Shown: positions 51,352-60,491, numbered from the stretch's first letter. The stretch: 64,000 bases of DNA from Pigmentiphaga sp. H8 (GCF_003854895.1 NZ_CP033966.1:2728001-2792000); one strand, 5' to 3'. Notes: a model not told the origin generated them from the letters alone. A program made the numbers and translations.

Positions 51352-52371
51352 ATGTCCCAGAATCTGGACGATCTGATACGCCAAGCCGGGGAGGCCTTCG
51401 CGGCCGCGTCCGACCCCAACGCGCTGGAGAACGAAAAGGCCCGGTTCCTGGGTAAGCAGGGCGCCTTGACGGCGCTGCTCAAGGGGTTGGCCAGCCTGAC
51501 GCCGGAGCAGAAGCGCACCGAGGGCGCGCGCATCAACGAGGCCAAGGGCCGGATCGAGGGGCTGCTGAACGAGCGCCGCCAGGCCCTGGCCGATGCCAAG
51601 CTGAACGCTCGCCTGGCGGAGGAAACCATCGACGTCACGCTGCCCGGCCGCGGCCGCAGCCGGGGCGGCATCCATCCGGTCATCCGTACCTGGGAGCGGA
51701 TCGAGCAGATTTTCCGTTCCATCGGCTTCGACGTGGCCGACGGCCCGGAAATCGAGAACGACTGGACCAACTTCACGGCGCTGAACAACCCCGAGAACCA
51801 TCCGGCCCGGTCGATGCAGGATACGTTCTACGTCGACATGAAGGACGACAAGGGCCTGCCGCTGCTGCTGCGCACGCACACCAGCCCGATGCAGGTGCGC
51901 TACGCGCGCGCCCACCAGCCGCCCATCAAGGTGATCGCCCCCGGGCGGACCTACCGCGTCGACAGCGACGCCACGCATTCGCCCATGTTCCACCAGGTCG
52001 AGGGCCTGTGGATAGACGAGAACATCTCGTTCGCCGACCTGAAGGGCGTCTACACCGATTTCCTGCGCGCCTTCTTCGAGACCGACGACCTGGTGCTGCG
52101 TTTCCGCCCGTCGTTCTTCCCCTTCACGGAGCCCTCGGCCGAGATCGACATGATGTTCACCTCCGGCCCCAACAAAGGCCGTTGGCTGGAAATCTCCGGT
52201 TCGGGCCAGGTGCATCCCACGGTGGTGCGCAACTTCGGCCTGGATCCGGAACGCTACATCGGCTTCGCCTTCGGCTCCGGGCTGGAGCGCCTGACGATGC
52301 TGCGCTACGGCGTCAACGACCTGCGCCAGTTCTTCGAAGGCGACCTGCGTTTTCTCAAGCAATTCAACTGA
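51352..52371 (+). CDS. pheS: Phenylalanyl-tRNA synthetase alpha subunit
   Basis: The 339-residue protein is the catalytic subunit of the alpha2-beta2 PheRS. It has an N-terminal coiled coil (about 1-90) and class II motifs: HPARSMQDTFYVD, SPMQVRY, and C-terminal GFAFGSGLERLTM. ATG 51352 follows the hairpin. The stop overlaps an in-frame ATG of pheT (TGATG), and a 12-bp stem follows. The tandem gene pheT encodes the beta subunit. Confidence 0.95.
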   Translation: MSQNLDDLIRQAGEAFAAASDPNALENEKARFLGKQGALTALLKGLASLTPEQKRTEGARINEAKGRIEGLLNERRQALADAKLNARLAEETIDVTLPGRGRSRGGIHPVIRTWERIEQIFRSIGFDVADGPEIENDWTNFTALNNPENHPARSMQDTFYVDMKDDKGLPLLLRTHTSPMQVRYARAHQPPIKVIAPGRTYRVDSDATHSPMFHQVEGLWIDENISFADLKGVYTDFLRAFFETDDLVLRFRPSFFPFTEPSAEIDMMFTSGPNKGRWLEISGSGQVHPTVVRNFGLDPERYIGFAFGSGLERLTMLRYGVNDLRQFFEGDLRFLKQFN

Positions 52372-52377
52372 TGGAGG

Positions 52378-52408
52378 CCCCCCCTACGCGCGAAGGGCGT
52401 AGGGGGGG
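52378..52408 (+). promoter_or_regulatory. Stem-loop sequestering the pheT ribosome binding site
   Basis: CCCCCCCTACGC (52378-52389) and GCGTAGGGGGGG (52397-52408) form a perfect 12-bp stem with a 7-nt loop. The right arm is the G-rich ribosome site of pheT (start 52419). Folding would hide the site unless the pheS ribosome opens it. Confidence 0.6.
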
Positions 52409-52418
52409 ACTGACAGAC

Positions 52419-54830
52419 ATGCAATTTCCCGAATCCTGGTTGCGGGCGCTGACGAATCCCGCCATTTCGACCGACGAACTGGCTCATCAACTGACCATGG
52501 CCGGCCTCGAGGTCGAGGAAGCCGAACCGGTGGCGCCCGCCTTCAGCGGCGTGGTGGTGGCTCAGGTACTGGCGCTCGAGCCGCATCCCAATGCCGACAA
52601 GCTGCGCGTGTGCAAGGTCGACGCGGGGCAGGGCGAGCCCTTGCAGATCGTGTGCGGCGCGCCCAACGTGGCAGTCGGCATGAAGGTGCCGCTGGCCACC
52701 GTGGGCGCCCGGCTGCCCGGCGACATCAAGATAGGCGTGGCCAAGATGCGCGGCGTCGAGTCGGCCGGCATGCTGTGTTCGGCGCGCGAACTGGGCCTGT
52801 CGCAGGACCACGCCGGCCTGCTCGACCTGGGCGCGGACGCCACGGTCGGCGTGCCCGTGCGCGAATGGCTGCAACTGGACGACACGGTCTTCACGCTCAA
52901 GCTCACCCCCAACAAGGCGGACTGCCTGTCGGTGCTGGGCGTGGCGCGCGAGGTCTCGGCCCTGACCGGCGCGCCGCTGGCCGCGCCGCGGCTGGATCCG
53001 GTGGCGGTCGCCATCGACGATCGCGTGCCGGTGACCGTGCACGCGCCGGACCTGTGCGGCCGCTACGTGGGACGGGTCGTGCGCGGCGTGGATGCATCCG
53101 TTCCCACGCCGGAATGGATCAAGCGGCGCCTGGAACGCGCCGGCCAGCGCTCGATTTCCGCGCTGGTCGACATCTCCAACTACGTCATGCTGGAACTGGG
53201 CCGCCCCAGCCACGTGTTCGACCTGGCCAAGGTGCGCGGCGGCCTGCACGTGCGGTGGGGCCAGCCGGGCGAGCAGGTCCTGCTGCTGAACGGCCAGACC
53301 GTCGAGGTGGACGAGCAGGTCGGCGTGATCGCCGACGACAACGGCCCCGAGTGCCTGGCCGGGATCATGGGCGGCGAAACCACCTCGGTCTCCACCGAGA
53401 CCCGCGACATCTATCTCGAGGCTGCCTTCTGGTGGCCCGCCAGCATCGCCGGCCGCGCGCGCCGCTACAACTTCAGCACCGACGCCAGCCACCGCTTCGA
53501 GCGCGGCGTGGATTACGCCAACATTCCGGCCGACCTGGAATACCTGACCAGCCTGATCGTGCGGGTATGCGGCGGCCAGGCGGGCCCGGTGGACGATCAG
53601 GTCGTCAATCTGCCCGAGCGCAAGCCCGTGCGCCTGCGCGTGGCGCGCTGCCACCAGGTCCTGGGCGTGGATGTGCCGGAAGACGAGATCGCCGACATCT
53701 TCACCCGCCTGGGCCTGCCTTTCGTGCGCGAGCCCGGCGTCTTCGTCGTGACGCCGCCGTCCTTCCGCTTCGACATCGAGATCGAGGAAGACCTGATCGA
53801 GGAAGTCGCGCGCGTGCACGGCTTCGAACGCATTCCCGATCTGCCGCCGCTGGCGCGGGCCGCGGTCAGCGCCATGCCGGAAGAGCGCCACTCCTTCCAC
53901 GCGCTGCGCCACACGATGGCCGACCTGGACTACCAGGAGGTGATCAACTTCAGCTTCGTGGAAGCCGAGTGGGAACGCGACTACGCGGGCAACGCGGATC
54001 CGATCCGCCTGCTCAATCCCATTGCCAGCCAGTTGTCGGTCATGCGCAGCAGCCTGATCGGCGGCCTGGTGGCCAACGCCCAGTACAACGTGAACCGCAA
54101 GACCAGCCGCGTGCGGGTGTTCGAGCTGGGCCGGGTCTTCTGGCGCGATGCGGCCGTGGCCGACGGTCCGCTGGCGGTGGCCGGCGTCAACCAGCCCATG
54201 CGCCTGGCCGGGCTGGCCTACGGGCCGGCGGTGGAAGAGCAGTGGGGGACGCAGACCCGGCAGGTCGATTTCTACGACGTGAAGGCGGACGTGGAGGCCC
54301 TGCTGGCCGGCGGGTCCAACCAGGCGCCGCGCTTCGTGCCCGACGCGCATCCGGCCCTGCATCCCGGCCGCAGCGCGCGCATCGTCATCGACGGCGAGAC
54401 GGTCGGCTGGTTAGGCGAACTGCATCCGCGCTGGCTGCAGCGCGCGGAACTGCCGCACGCCCCGGTGGTGTTCGAGCTGGACGCCGACCGCATCGCCGTC
54501 CGTCCGCTGCCGTCGCTGCGCGAGATCTCGCGCCAGCCGGTGGTGATCCGCGATCTGGCGCTGTGGGTGGCCGAGGCGGTGACGGCGCAGCAGATGCTGG
54601 ACACGGTGCGTCATCTGGTGGCCAAGGAGCCCGAACTGGCGGTCGTCCAGGATGCACGGATTTTCGATGTTTGGCGGGATAAGTCCTTGTTAGAAAAGGA
54701 AAAAAGCCTTGCCTTCCGGTTCTGGCTACAGGATACTTCGGTAACCCTGGACGACGCCCGAGTCGAGGCGTGCCTGGCCCGTATCCGCGCCGCGCTGGAA
54801 TCCGAGCACGGTGCGCGGCTGAGGGTTTGA
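52419..54830 (+). CDS. pheT: Phenylalanyl-tRNA synthetase beta subunit
   Basis: The 803-residue protein carries the tRNA-binding OB fold at about 40-150 (EPHPNADKLRVC), the B3/B4 editing domain, B5 (residues about 400-480), and a C-terminal FDX-ACB domain. The normal start is ATG 52419 (MQFPESWLR). An ATG at 52371 overlaps the pheS stop and would add 16 residues; I think it is less likely. A stem covers the ribosome site, so it may be coupled to pheS translation. ihfA follows after 21 bp. Confidence 0.94.
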   Translation: MQFPESWLRALTNPAISTDELAHQLTMAGLEVEEAEPVAPAFSGVVVAQVLALEPHPNADKLRVCKVDAGQGEPLQIVCGAPNVAVGMKVPLATVGARLPGDIKIGVAKMRGVESAGMLCSARELGLSQDHAGLLDLGADATVGVPVREWLQLDDTVFTLKLTPNKADCLSVLGVAREVSALTGAPLAAPRLDPVAVAIDDRVPVTVHAPDLCGRYVGRVVRGVDASVPTPEWIKRRLERAGQRSISALVDISNYVMLELGRPSHVFDLAKVRGGLHVRWGQPGEQVLLLNGQTVEVDEQVGVIADDNGPECLAGIMGGETTSVSTETRDIYLEAAFWWPASIAGRARRYNFSTDASHRFERGVDYANIPADLEYLTSLIVRVCGGQAGPVDDQVVNLPERKPVRLRVARCHQVLGVDVPEDEIADIFTRLGLPFVREPGVFVVTPPSFRFDIEIEEDLIEEVARVHGFERIPDLPPLARAAVSAMPEERHSFHALRHTMADLDYQEVINFSFVEAEWERDYAGNADPIRLLNPIASQLSVMRSSLIGGLVANAQYNVNRKTSRVRVFELGRVFWRDAAVADGPLAVAGVNQPMRLAGLAYGPAVEEQWGTQTRQVDFYDVKADVEALLAGGSNQAPRFVPDAHPALHPGRSARIVIDGETVGWLGELHPRWLQRAELPHAPVVFELDADRIAVRPLPSLREISRQPVVIRDLALWVAEAVTAQQMLDTVRHLVAKEPELAVVQDARIFDVWRDKSLLEKEKSLAFRFWLQDTSVTLDDARVEACLARIRAALESEHGARLRV

Positions 54831-54851
54831 TACCGCTTCCCATCCGTGTCT

Positions 54852-55250
54852 ATGCATTCTCTCGTTTCCGATAGCTACGCTTCCCCGGACGCCTTCGACG
54901 CCGATTCCGACGCCGACCTGCCGCAAGGCGGGCTCGATGCGCGTACCCTGACCAAGGCTGAACTGGCCGACCTGCTGTTCGAGCGGGTCGGCCTGAACAA
55001 GCGCGAGGCCAAGGACATGGTCGAGACCTTCTTCGAGGAAATCCGCGATGCCCTCGAACGCGGCGACATGGTCAAGCTATCGGGTTTCGGCAACTTCCAG
55101 GTACGCAACAAGCCGCAGCGGCCGGGACGCAATCCCAAGACGGGCGAAGAAATCCCCATCGCCGCCCGCCGCGTCGTCACTTTCCATGCGAGCCAGAAGC
55201 TCAAGAGCATGGTCGAGCAGGTCGCGCTGCGCGAACAGAATCCGTCCTGA
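54852..55250 (+). CDS. ihfA: Integration host factor alpha subunit
   Basis: IHF-alpha pairs with IHF-beta and bends DNA. The core from about residue 34 (TLTKAELADLLFERVGLNKREAKDM, in part) to the PGRNPKTGE and FHASQKLKSMV segments is typical. The protein is 132 residues with an acidic N-terminal extension of about 30 (YASPDAFDADSDADLPQGG), longer than in E. coli (99). It starts at ATG 54852; a GTG at 54846 is also possible. It follows pheT in the same operon. Confidence 0.92.
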   Translation: MHSLVSDSYASPDAFDADSDADLPQGGLDARTLTKAELADLLFERVGLNKREAKDMVETFFEEIRDALERGDMVKLSGFGNFQVRNKPQRPGRNPKTGEEIPIAARRVVTFHASQKLKSMVEQVALREQNPS

Positions 55251-55258
55251 GAGGTCCT

Positions 55259-55660
55259 ATGGCGCGCATCGAGCCACCCGTCGTTCTTCCGCCCATTCCC
55301 GCCAAGCGCTATTTCACGATAGGCGAGGTCAGCGAGCTTTGCGGCGTCAAGCCGCACGTGCTGCGCTACTGGGAACAGGAATTTACCCAGCTCAAGCCGA
55401 TCAAGCGACGGGGCAACCGCCGCTACTACCAGCACCACGAAGTGCTGCTGATCCGCCGCATCCGCGAACTGCTGTACGAGCAGGGCTTCACCATCAGCGG
55501 TGCCCGCAACCGGCTGGACGAGTCCCGCGGACACGTGGACGATACGCCCCAGGTGGCCCTGGTCTCCATCGAAGAGCCCGAACTGCAGGCCATCCGGACC
55601 GAACTGGCCGACATTGTCGGCCTGCTGCAGTCCGCCCGCGAGACCAGCCTGGCGCGATAG
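55259..55660 (+). CDS. MerR-family regulator downstream of ihfA
   Basis: The 133-residue protein has a MerR HTH (about 17-85): YFTIGEVSELCGVKPHVLRYWEQEF and NRRYYQHHEVLLIRRIRELL (parts). It lacks a sizeable effector domain; the C terminus is 40 residues with a short amphipathic part. Such small MerR proteins are regularly found right after ihfA in beta- and gammaproteobacteria. It starts 8 bp after the ihfA stop. No cysteine metal site is visible in the tail. Target unknown. Confidence 0.86.
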   Translation: MARIEPPVVLPPIPAKRYFTIGEVSELCGVKPHVLRYWEQEFTQLKPIKRRGNRRYYQHHEVLLIRRIRELLYEQGFTISGARNRLDESRGHVDDTPQVALVSIEEPELQAIRTELADIVGLLQSARETSLAR

Positions 55661-55666
55661 GGCGCT

Positions 55667-56785
55667 TCAATCCATGTGGCCGTAGGTCAGCTTGCGCACC
55701 AGGTCGACGAGCTGGCTTTGGCGCGCGGTCTGGGTGCGGCGGAACAGCGACCTGAGCTGCGTCCTGACCGTCTCCTGCGAGACGCCCAGTTGCTGGGCGC
55801 ATTCCTTGACCTGCCGTCCCTGCATCAACAACAGCAACAACCGGTATTCCGCGGGCGGAATGCCGAACAGCGCATGCAGCAGGCGATGCGCGCTGATGGG
55901 GGCGGCCTGGTGGGTATGGACTTTCACCAGGGCCAGGGGCTCGCATCTGGACAGCGGAAACGACATCGGTTCCGGCAGGGGCGTGACCACCACCGCGTAG
56001 CGGACCGTGGGCGTACCGAATTCGACATGGGCGCCGGTGGCCAGCCGGGCCTGCCGGGTGCAGGCCGTCACGAGGGCTTCGGCAAGCCGGGAACGCGTCC
56101 CCGTTCGCGATGGCTTCAGGCCCGAGGCGCCGAAGGGATTGCCGGGCAGGGAAAGCCAGCTCGCGCCGGCCCGGTTGGCAACGTGTACGCGGCCCCGCGC
56201 GTCGGTGACCAGCAGCGGGAAGCTGAAATCGTCGAGCAGTTGCTGCGCCAGTTCGGCCCGCTGCTGCAAGTTCAGGAATTCATGGCGCAATGCCGCGGCC
56301 TGTTGCAGGTGCGGCGCGAGCAGGCGCAGAAGCGGGGACCTGGACGGCGCGTCGGTGTCGGGCCGCGACAGGGGAAATTGGAGTGAAAGACAGCATTCGG
56401 CCACCCCGTTCTTCAGGATGGGGAGCGCATGGACGGAGCCCAGTCCATAGGACCGCATGAATTCCTGATAGAACGGATCACGGTCGAGAGCGTGGCGGCC
56501 GAACCATTGCCAGTCGATGTACCAGTGGCCCAGCTGCAGCCGATGGCGCACGTTTTCCGCGGGGTCGTGGCGGCTGTAGTGGTTGCTGTAGTCGTTGAAC
56601 GCCCGTTCGTCGCCGCCGCTGTGCTCGCCGACCGCGGCGGCCGGCGTGCGCCGGTCCAGGATGACCGTGCAGGCCGATTCGGCTCCGGTCAGGTCCCGGA
56701 TGCGTTTGAGCGTCGCATGCCATCCCTCCTGCCCAAGGACGCCGCCGTACAGGTCGTGGGCAATGCTAAGGGCCAGTTTTTCCAT
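55667..56785 (-). CDS. LuxR-family helix-turn-helix regulator
   Basis: The 372-residue protein has an N-terminal sensor-like region without recognisable receiver Asp, a PAS-like portion (LLVTDARGRVHVANRAG at about 200), and a C-terminal LuxR HTH (IPPAEYRLLLLLMQGRQVKECAQQLGVSQETVRTQLRSL in part). The start Met 56785 is chosen because upstream sequence is non-coding in style. It is downstream of the E1 dehydrogenase gene on the same strand, 104 bp away, so may be a separate gene. Regulated genes are unknown. Confidence 0.82.
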   Translation of the reverse strand: MEKLALSIAHDLYGGVLGQEGWHATLKRIRDLTGAESACTVILDRRTPAAAVGEHSGGDERAFNDYSNHYSRHDPAENVRHRLQLGHWYIDWQWFGRHALDRDPFYQEFMRSYGLGSVHALPILKNGVAECCLSLQFPLSRPDTDAPSRSPLLRLLAPHLQQAAALRHEFLNLQQRAELAQQLLDDFSFPLLVTDARGRVHVANRAGASWLSLPGNPFGASGLKPSRTGTRSRLAEALVTACTRQARLATGAHVEFGTPTVRYAVVVTPLPEPMSFPLSRCEPLALVKVHTHQAAPISAHRLLHALFGIPPAEYRLLLLLMQGRQVKECAQQLGVSQETVRTQLRSLFRRTQTARQSQLVDLVRKLTYGHMD

Positions 56786-56889
56786 TCTCGTTTTAGCCGA
56801 CCGCTCGATTTCCGGAAAGGATATTACGGCGGTCAGCGGCGGAGCAAACGATGGCGGGGCCCGGCCCGGGGCAGTGTATCTTCCACGCG

Positions 56890-59586
56890 TCAGGCCTCCC
56901 AGGACGGACGAGGATCCGTCCGTATCGGATAGCGGGCGAGAGCTTGCGCGCACAGCTCGCGCGGGCATGCGCCGGCATCGGCCAGCGCATGCAGCGCGGC
57001 CAGGACGATGTGGAAGCGGTCGACCTCGAAGAACTGGCGCAGGGCGCTGCGGGTGTCGCTGCGGCCGAAACCGTCCGTTCCCAGTACCGTCATCCGCGCG
57101 GGGCAATGGGGCGCGATCAGCGACGGCCAGGCGCGGACGTAGTCGCTCGCGGCGACCACGGGCGCGCCGCCCGCCAGGCACTGCTCGACGTGGCTGCGCC
57201 GCGCGGGCTGCTCCGGATGCAGGCGGTTCCAGCGTTCGACCTCGCGTGCGTCGCGGGCCAGTTCCGCGTAGCTGGTGGCGCTCCAGGCCTCGCTGGCGAT
57301 GCCCCAGTCGGCGGCCAGCAGTTCGCCAGCGGCGATGGCTTCGCGCAGGATGGCGCCCGACCCCACGAGGCGCACGGCGGGTTCGCCCCGGCCGTACGCG
57401 CCGTGCCGGTAGAGTCCCTTGATCACGCCCTCGTGGGCCTCGGGCGGCAGGCTGGGCTGAGGTACGTTCTCGTTGACCAGGGTCAGGTAGTAGAAGACGT
57501 CTGCCTGTTCCTCGAGCATGGCGCGCATGCCGTGGTCGACGATGACGGCGACTTCCGAGGCGAACGCGGGATCGTAGGCGCGGCAGTTGGGGACGCCTGC
57601 CGCGGTGACCAGGCTGGCGCCGTCCTGGTGTTGCAGGCCTTCGCCGCCCAGCGTGGTGCGGCCGGCCGTGGCGCCCAGCAGGAAGCCCCGGGCGCGCTGG
57701 TCGGCGGCCGCCCAGATCAGGTCGCCCACGCGCTGGAAACCGAACATCGAGTAGTAGATGTAGAACGGCAGCATCGCGGTGCCGTGCACGGCGTAGCTGG
57801 TGGCGGCCGCGGTCCAGGAGCTGATCGCCCCGGCCTCGCTGATGCCTTCTTCCAGGATCTGGCCGTCCAGCGCCTCGCGATAGCTCAGCACCGAGCCGAT
57901 GTCCTCGGGCTCGTAGCGCTGTCCCACGCTGGAATAGATGCCGATCTGCCTGAACAGCGCCGCCATGCCGAAGGTGCGCGCCTCGTCGGCGACGATGGGC
58001 ACGATGCGCGGGCCGAGCCGGCTGTCCTTGAGCAGGCTGGACAAGAGGCGCACGAAGGCCATGGTGGTCGACATTTCCTTGCCGTCGGCCTGGAGCGCGA
58101 AGCCGGCGTAGCGCTCCAGCGGCGGGACCGGGACGGGCTCGGCCTGCGGCGAGCGGGCGGGCACGGGGCCGCCGAGTTCGCCGCGCCGGGCATGCAGATA
58201 GCGGATCTCGGCGCTGTCCGCGCCGGGGTGCAGGAAGTCCAGGGATTCGGCCTGCTCGTCGCTCAGCGGCAGCGAGAAGCGGTCGCGAAAAGCGATCAGC
58301 GCGTCGCGATCCAGCTTCTTCTGCTGGTGGGTGGTCATCTTGCCCTGGCCGGCTTCGCCCATGCCGTAGCCTTTCTTGGTCTGGGCCAGGATGACGGTGG
58401 GGCGCCCGGTGCTGCGGGCGGCCGCGTGATAGGCGGCATGGATCTTCACCAGGTCGTGGCCGCCGCGCCGGAGCCGGTCGATCTCTTCGTCCGTCAGGCC
58501 CTGCGCCAGCCGGGCCAGTTGCGGGTCTTGCCCGAAGAAGTGGTCGCGGTTGAAGCGGCCGTCCTTGGCCGCGAAGGTCTGCAATTGGCCGTCCACGGTC
58601 TGGGCGAAGGCGCGCCGCAGGGCGCCGCCGGTGTCGCGCGCGAACAGGCCGTCCCAGTCCGAGCCCCACAGCAGCTTGATCACGTTCCAGCCGGCGCCCG
58701 CGAACAGGGATTCAAGCTCGTCGACGATGCGGCCGTTGCCGCGCACCGGACCGTCGAGCCGCTGGAGGTTGCAGTTCACGACCCAGACGAGATTGTCGAG
58801 TCCCTCGCGGGCCGCGAGTGTCAGCGCCGACATGCTCTCGGGCTCGTCCATCTCGCCATCGCCGAAGATGCCCCAGACTTTCCGACCCGTGGTGTCGAGC
58901 AGGCCGCGATGGGCCAGGTAGCGCATGAAGCGCGCCTGATAGATGGCGTTGATGGGGCCGATGCCCATCGAGCCGGTGGGGAATTGCCAGAAATCGGGCA
59001 TGAGCCAGGGGTGGGGGTAGCTGGACAGGCCGCGCGCACCCCGCGCCCGTGCGGTGATCTCCTGCCGGTAGTGCGCCAGGTCGGCTTGCTCGAGCCGGCC
59101 TTCCAGGAAGGCCCGGGCGTAGACGCCGGGCGCGGAATGGGGCTGGCAGAACACCAGGTCCGCCTGGCCGGCGGGGCCGCCGCGGAAGAAGTGGTTGAAG
59201 CCGACCTCGAACAGATCGGCGGCGCTGGCGTAGCTGGCGATGTGGCCGCCCAGCTCGCCATGCGCGAGGTTGGCGCGGACGACCATGGCCAGCGCGTTCC
59301 ACCGCATCAGCGCGGCCAGCCGTTCCTCGATGGCCAGATCGCCGGGGAAGGGGGGCTGTGCCTCGACGGCGATGGTGTTGACGTAGGGGGTATTGCGCGA
59401 CGGGCGCCAGCCGACGGCCGAATCGCCGGCGGCCTCGGCCAGCATGTCCAGGATCTGCCGCACGCGTTCCGGCCCGTTGGTCTCCAGCATCGACAGCAGG
59501 GCGTCCCGCCATTCGGCGGTTTCGATGGGATCGGGGTCGGCCGGCAGGCCATCCTGCCGCGCCAGATGCCGGGATTCGTCGTACAT
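56890..59586 (-). CDS. mdeB: Homodimeric-type 2-oxoacid dehydrogenase E1 (AceE/MdeB-like)
   Basis: E1 decarboxylates a 2-oxo acid with thiamine diphosphate. The 898-residue protein has the ThDP signature from GDGEMDEPES (242-251) to Asn271, and other AceE landmarks such as PGHVPP-like substitutes are not obvious. Neither aceF nor lpd is nearby, and a divergent Lrp gene follows. This is the context of MdeB, the 2-oxobutyrate dehydrogenase E1 of methionine degradation, but the gene could also be an aceE paralogue. It would use the E2 and E3 of another complex. Start Met 59586 is typical. Confidence 0.75.
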   Translation of the reverse strand: MYDESRHLARQDGLPADPDPIETAEWRDALLSMLETNGPERVRQILDMLAEAAGDSAVGWRPSRNTPYVNTIAVEAQPPFPGDLAIEERLAALMRWNALAMVVRANLAHGELGGHIASYASAADLFEVGFNHFFRGGPAGQADLVFCQPHSAPGVYARAFLEGRLEQADLAHYRQEITARARGARGLSSYPHPWLMPDFWQFPTGSMGIGPINAIYQARFMRYLAHRGLLDTTGRKVWGIFGDGEMDEPESMSALTLAAREGLDNLVWVVNCNLQRLDGPVRGNGRIVDELESLFAGAGWNVIKLLWGSDWDGLFARDTGGALRRAFAQTVDGQLQTFAAKDGRFNRDHFFGQDPQLARLAQGLTDEEIDRLRRGGHDLVKIHAAYHAAARSTGRPTVILAQTKKGYGMGEAGQGKMTTHQQKKLDRDALIAFRDRFSLPLSDEQAESLDFLHPGADSAEIRYLHARRGELGGPVPARSPQAEPVPVPPLERYAGFALQADGKEMSTTMAFVRLLSSLLKDSRLGPRIVPIVADEARTFGMAALFRQIGIYSSVGQRYEPEDIGSVLSYREALDGQILEEGISEAGAISSWTAAATSYAVHGTAMLPFYIYYSMFGFQRVGDLIWAAADQRARGFLLGATAGRTTLGGEGLQHQDGASLVTAAGVPNCRAYDPAFASEVAVIVDHGMRAMLEEQADVFYYLTLVNENVPQPSLPPEAHEGVIKGLYRHGAYGRGEPAVRLVGSGAILREAIAAGELLAADWGIASEAWSATSYAELARDAREVERWNRLHPEQPARRSHVEQCLAGGAPVVAASDYVRAWPSLIAPHCPARMTVLGTDGFGRSDTRSALRQFFEVDRFHIVLAALHALADAGACPRELCAQALARYPIRTDPRPSWEA

Positions 59587-59611
59587 GCGTGTTTCTCCTC
59601 GTCTTGTGATG

Positions 59612-59688
59612 GAAAATTCTACGCTTGAGTGCTCGGCATTTTTCTCCGAAAATTCTTTGAGTAAGGCAATTCAGCGGTAGAAAATTCT
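59612..59688. promoter_or_regulatory. Three GAAAATTCT boxes in the E1/Lrp divergent spacer
   Basis: GAAAATTCT occurs at 59612-59620, 59648-59656 and 59680-59688, 36 and 32 bp apart, about three helical turns each. The 123-bp spacer is the control region of both genes. These are probable Lrp-type binding sites. Confidence 0.65.
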
Positions 59689-59709
59689 TTCAATGAAGAG
59701 AAATAAAGC

Positions 59710-60189
59710 ATGATCGATCTCGATGAAATCGACCGGCGCATCCTGGCCGAACTCCAGGCCGATGCCAGCATCTCCAACGTGGAGCTGGCCCGCCGGGTGC
59801 ACTTGTCGCCATCGCCGTGCCTGACGCGGGTCAAGGCCCTGGAGGCGGCCGGCCTGATCCGCCAGTACGTCGCCTTGCTCGACCCGCAGCAGCTGGGCCT
59901 GCACCTGAACGTCTTCATCTCGATCAGCCTGAAGCAGCAGAACCGCAAGGCGCTGCAGGTGTTCGAGGACGCCATCTGCGCCCGCGAGGAAGTCATGGAG
60001 TGCTACCTGATGACGGGGGATGCCGACTACCTGCTGCGGGTGGCCGTGCCGGACATCCAGGCGCTGGAGAGCTTCATCCTGGAACAACTGTCGCCCATCG
60101 CCCAGGTCGAGAAGATCCGCTCCAGTTTCGCGCTCAAGCAGGTGCGCTACAAGACCGCGCTGCCGTTGAGGTCGGCGGGCGTGCGCTAA
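59710..60189 (+). CDS. Lrp/AsnC-family transcriptional regulator
   Basis: The 159-residue protein has the Lrp HTH (DEIDRRILAELQADASISNVELARRVHLSP in part, residues 4-35) and a C-terminal RAM domain (MTGDADYLLRVAVPD). It is divergent from the E1 gene and next to three GAAAATTCT boxes. Its likely role is amino-acid-responsive control of the E1 gene, as MdeR does for mdeB. A bidirectional terminator follows at 60301. Confidence 0.9.
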   Translation: MIDLDEIDRRILAELQADASISNVELARRVHLSPSPCLTRVKALEAAGLIRQYVALLDPQQLGLHLNVFISISLKQQNRKALQVFEDAICAREEVMECYLMTGDADYLLRVAVPDIQALESFILEQLSPIAQVEKIRSSFALKQVRYKTALPLRSAGVR

Positions 60190-60254
60190 CGCGACCCCAT
60201 GACGGTTGACGCCGCCGGTAACGAGAAATACCGGGGATTACGTTTGTGGGTTGT

Positions 60255-60270
60255 GGTGACAATTGTCACC
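60255..60270. promoter_or_regulatory. Perfect 16-bp palindrome
   Basis: GGTGACAATTGTCACC is a perfect palindrome between the Lrp gene and the terminator. It looks like a regulator binding site or hairpin, but no gene start is close. Confidence 0.4.
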
Positions 60271-60300
60271 GACGCGGTGGCGAGGCGGTTCCGGAAAAAC

Positions 60301-60338
60301 AAAAAGCCCGGCGGCTTGTGGCCACCGGGCTTTTTTTT
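60301..60338. terminator. Bidirectional intrinsic terminator (Lrp gene and tRNA-Pro)
   Basis: AAAAAGCCCGG (60301-60311) and CCGGGCTTTTT (60325-60335) form the stem, with a T-tract to 60338. On the other strand the A run becomes a T run after tRNA-Pro, so it serves both genes. Confidence 0.88.
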
Positions 60339-60375
60339 CTTCGGTTCCGACAAATACAGGTCAAGAACTTGTATA

Positions 60376-60454
<79 letters not shown>

Positions 60455-60462
60455 AGAAAAAA

Positions 60463-60491
60463 AGTATAGCAAATTTTCGGGGGTGTGGGAA
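60463..60491 (-). promoter_or_regulatory. Promoter of tRNA-Pro
   Basis: On the minus strand TATACT (60463-60468) has TTCCCA 17 bp upstream (60486-60491). The tRNA start is 10 bp downstream of the -10. Confidence 0.6.

Noticed and set aside
52371..52418. pheT starting at ATG 52371.
   Set aside because: It would translate through the stem and add a 16-residue segment not usual for the family; the core start at 52419 is typical. Kept as an alternative.
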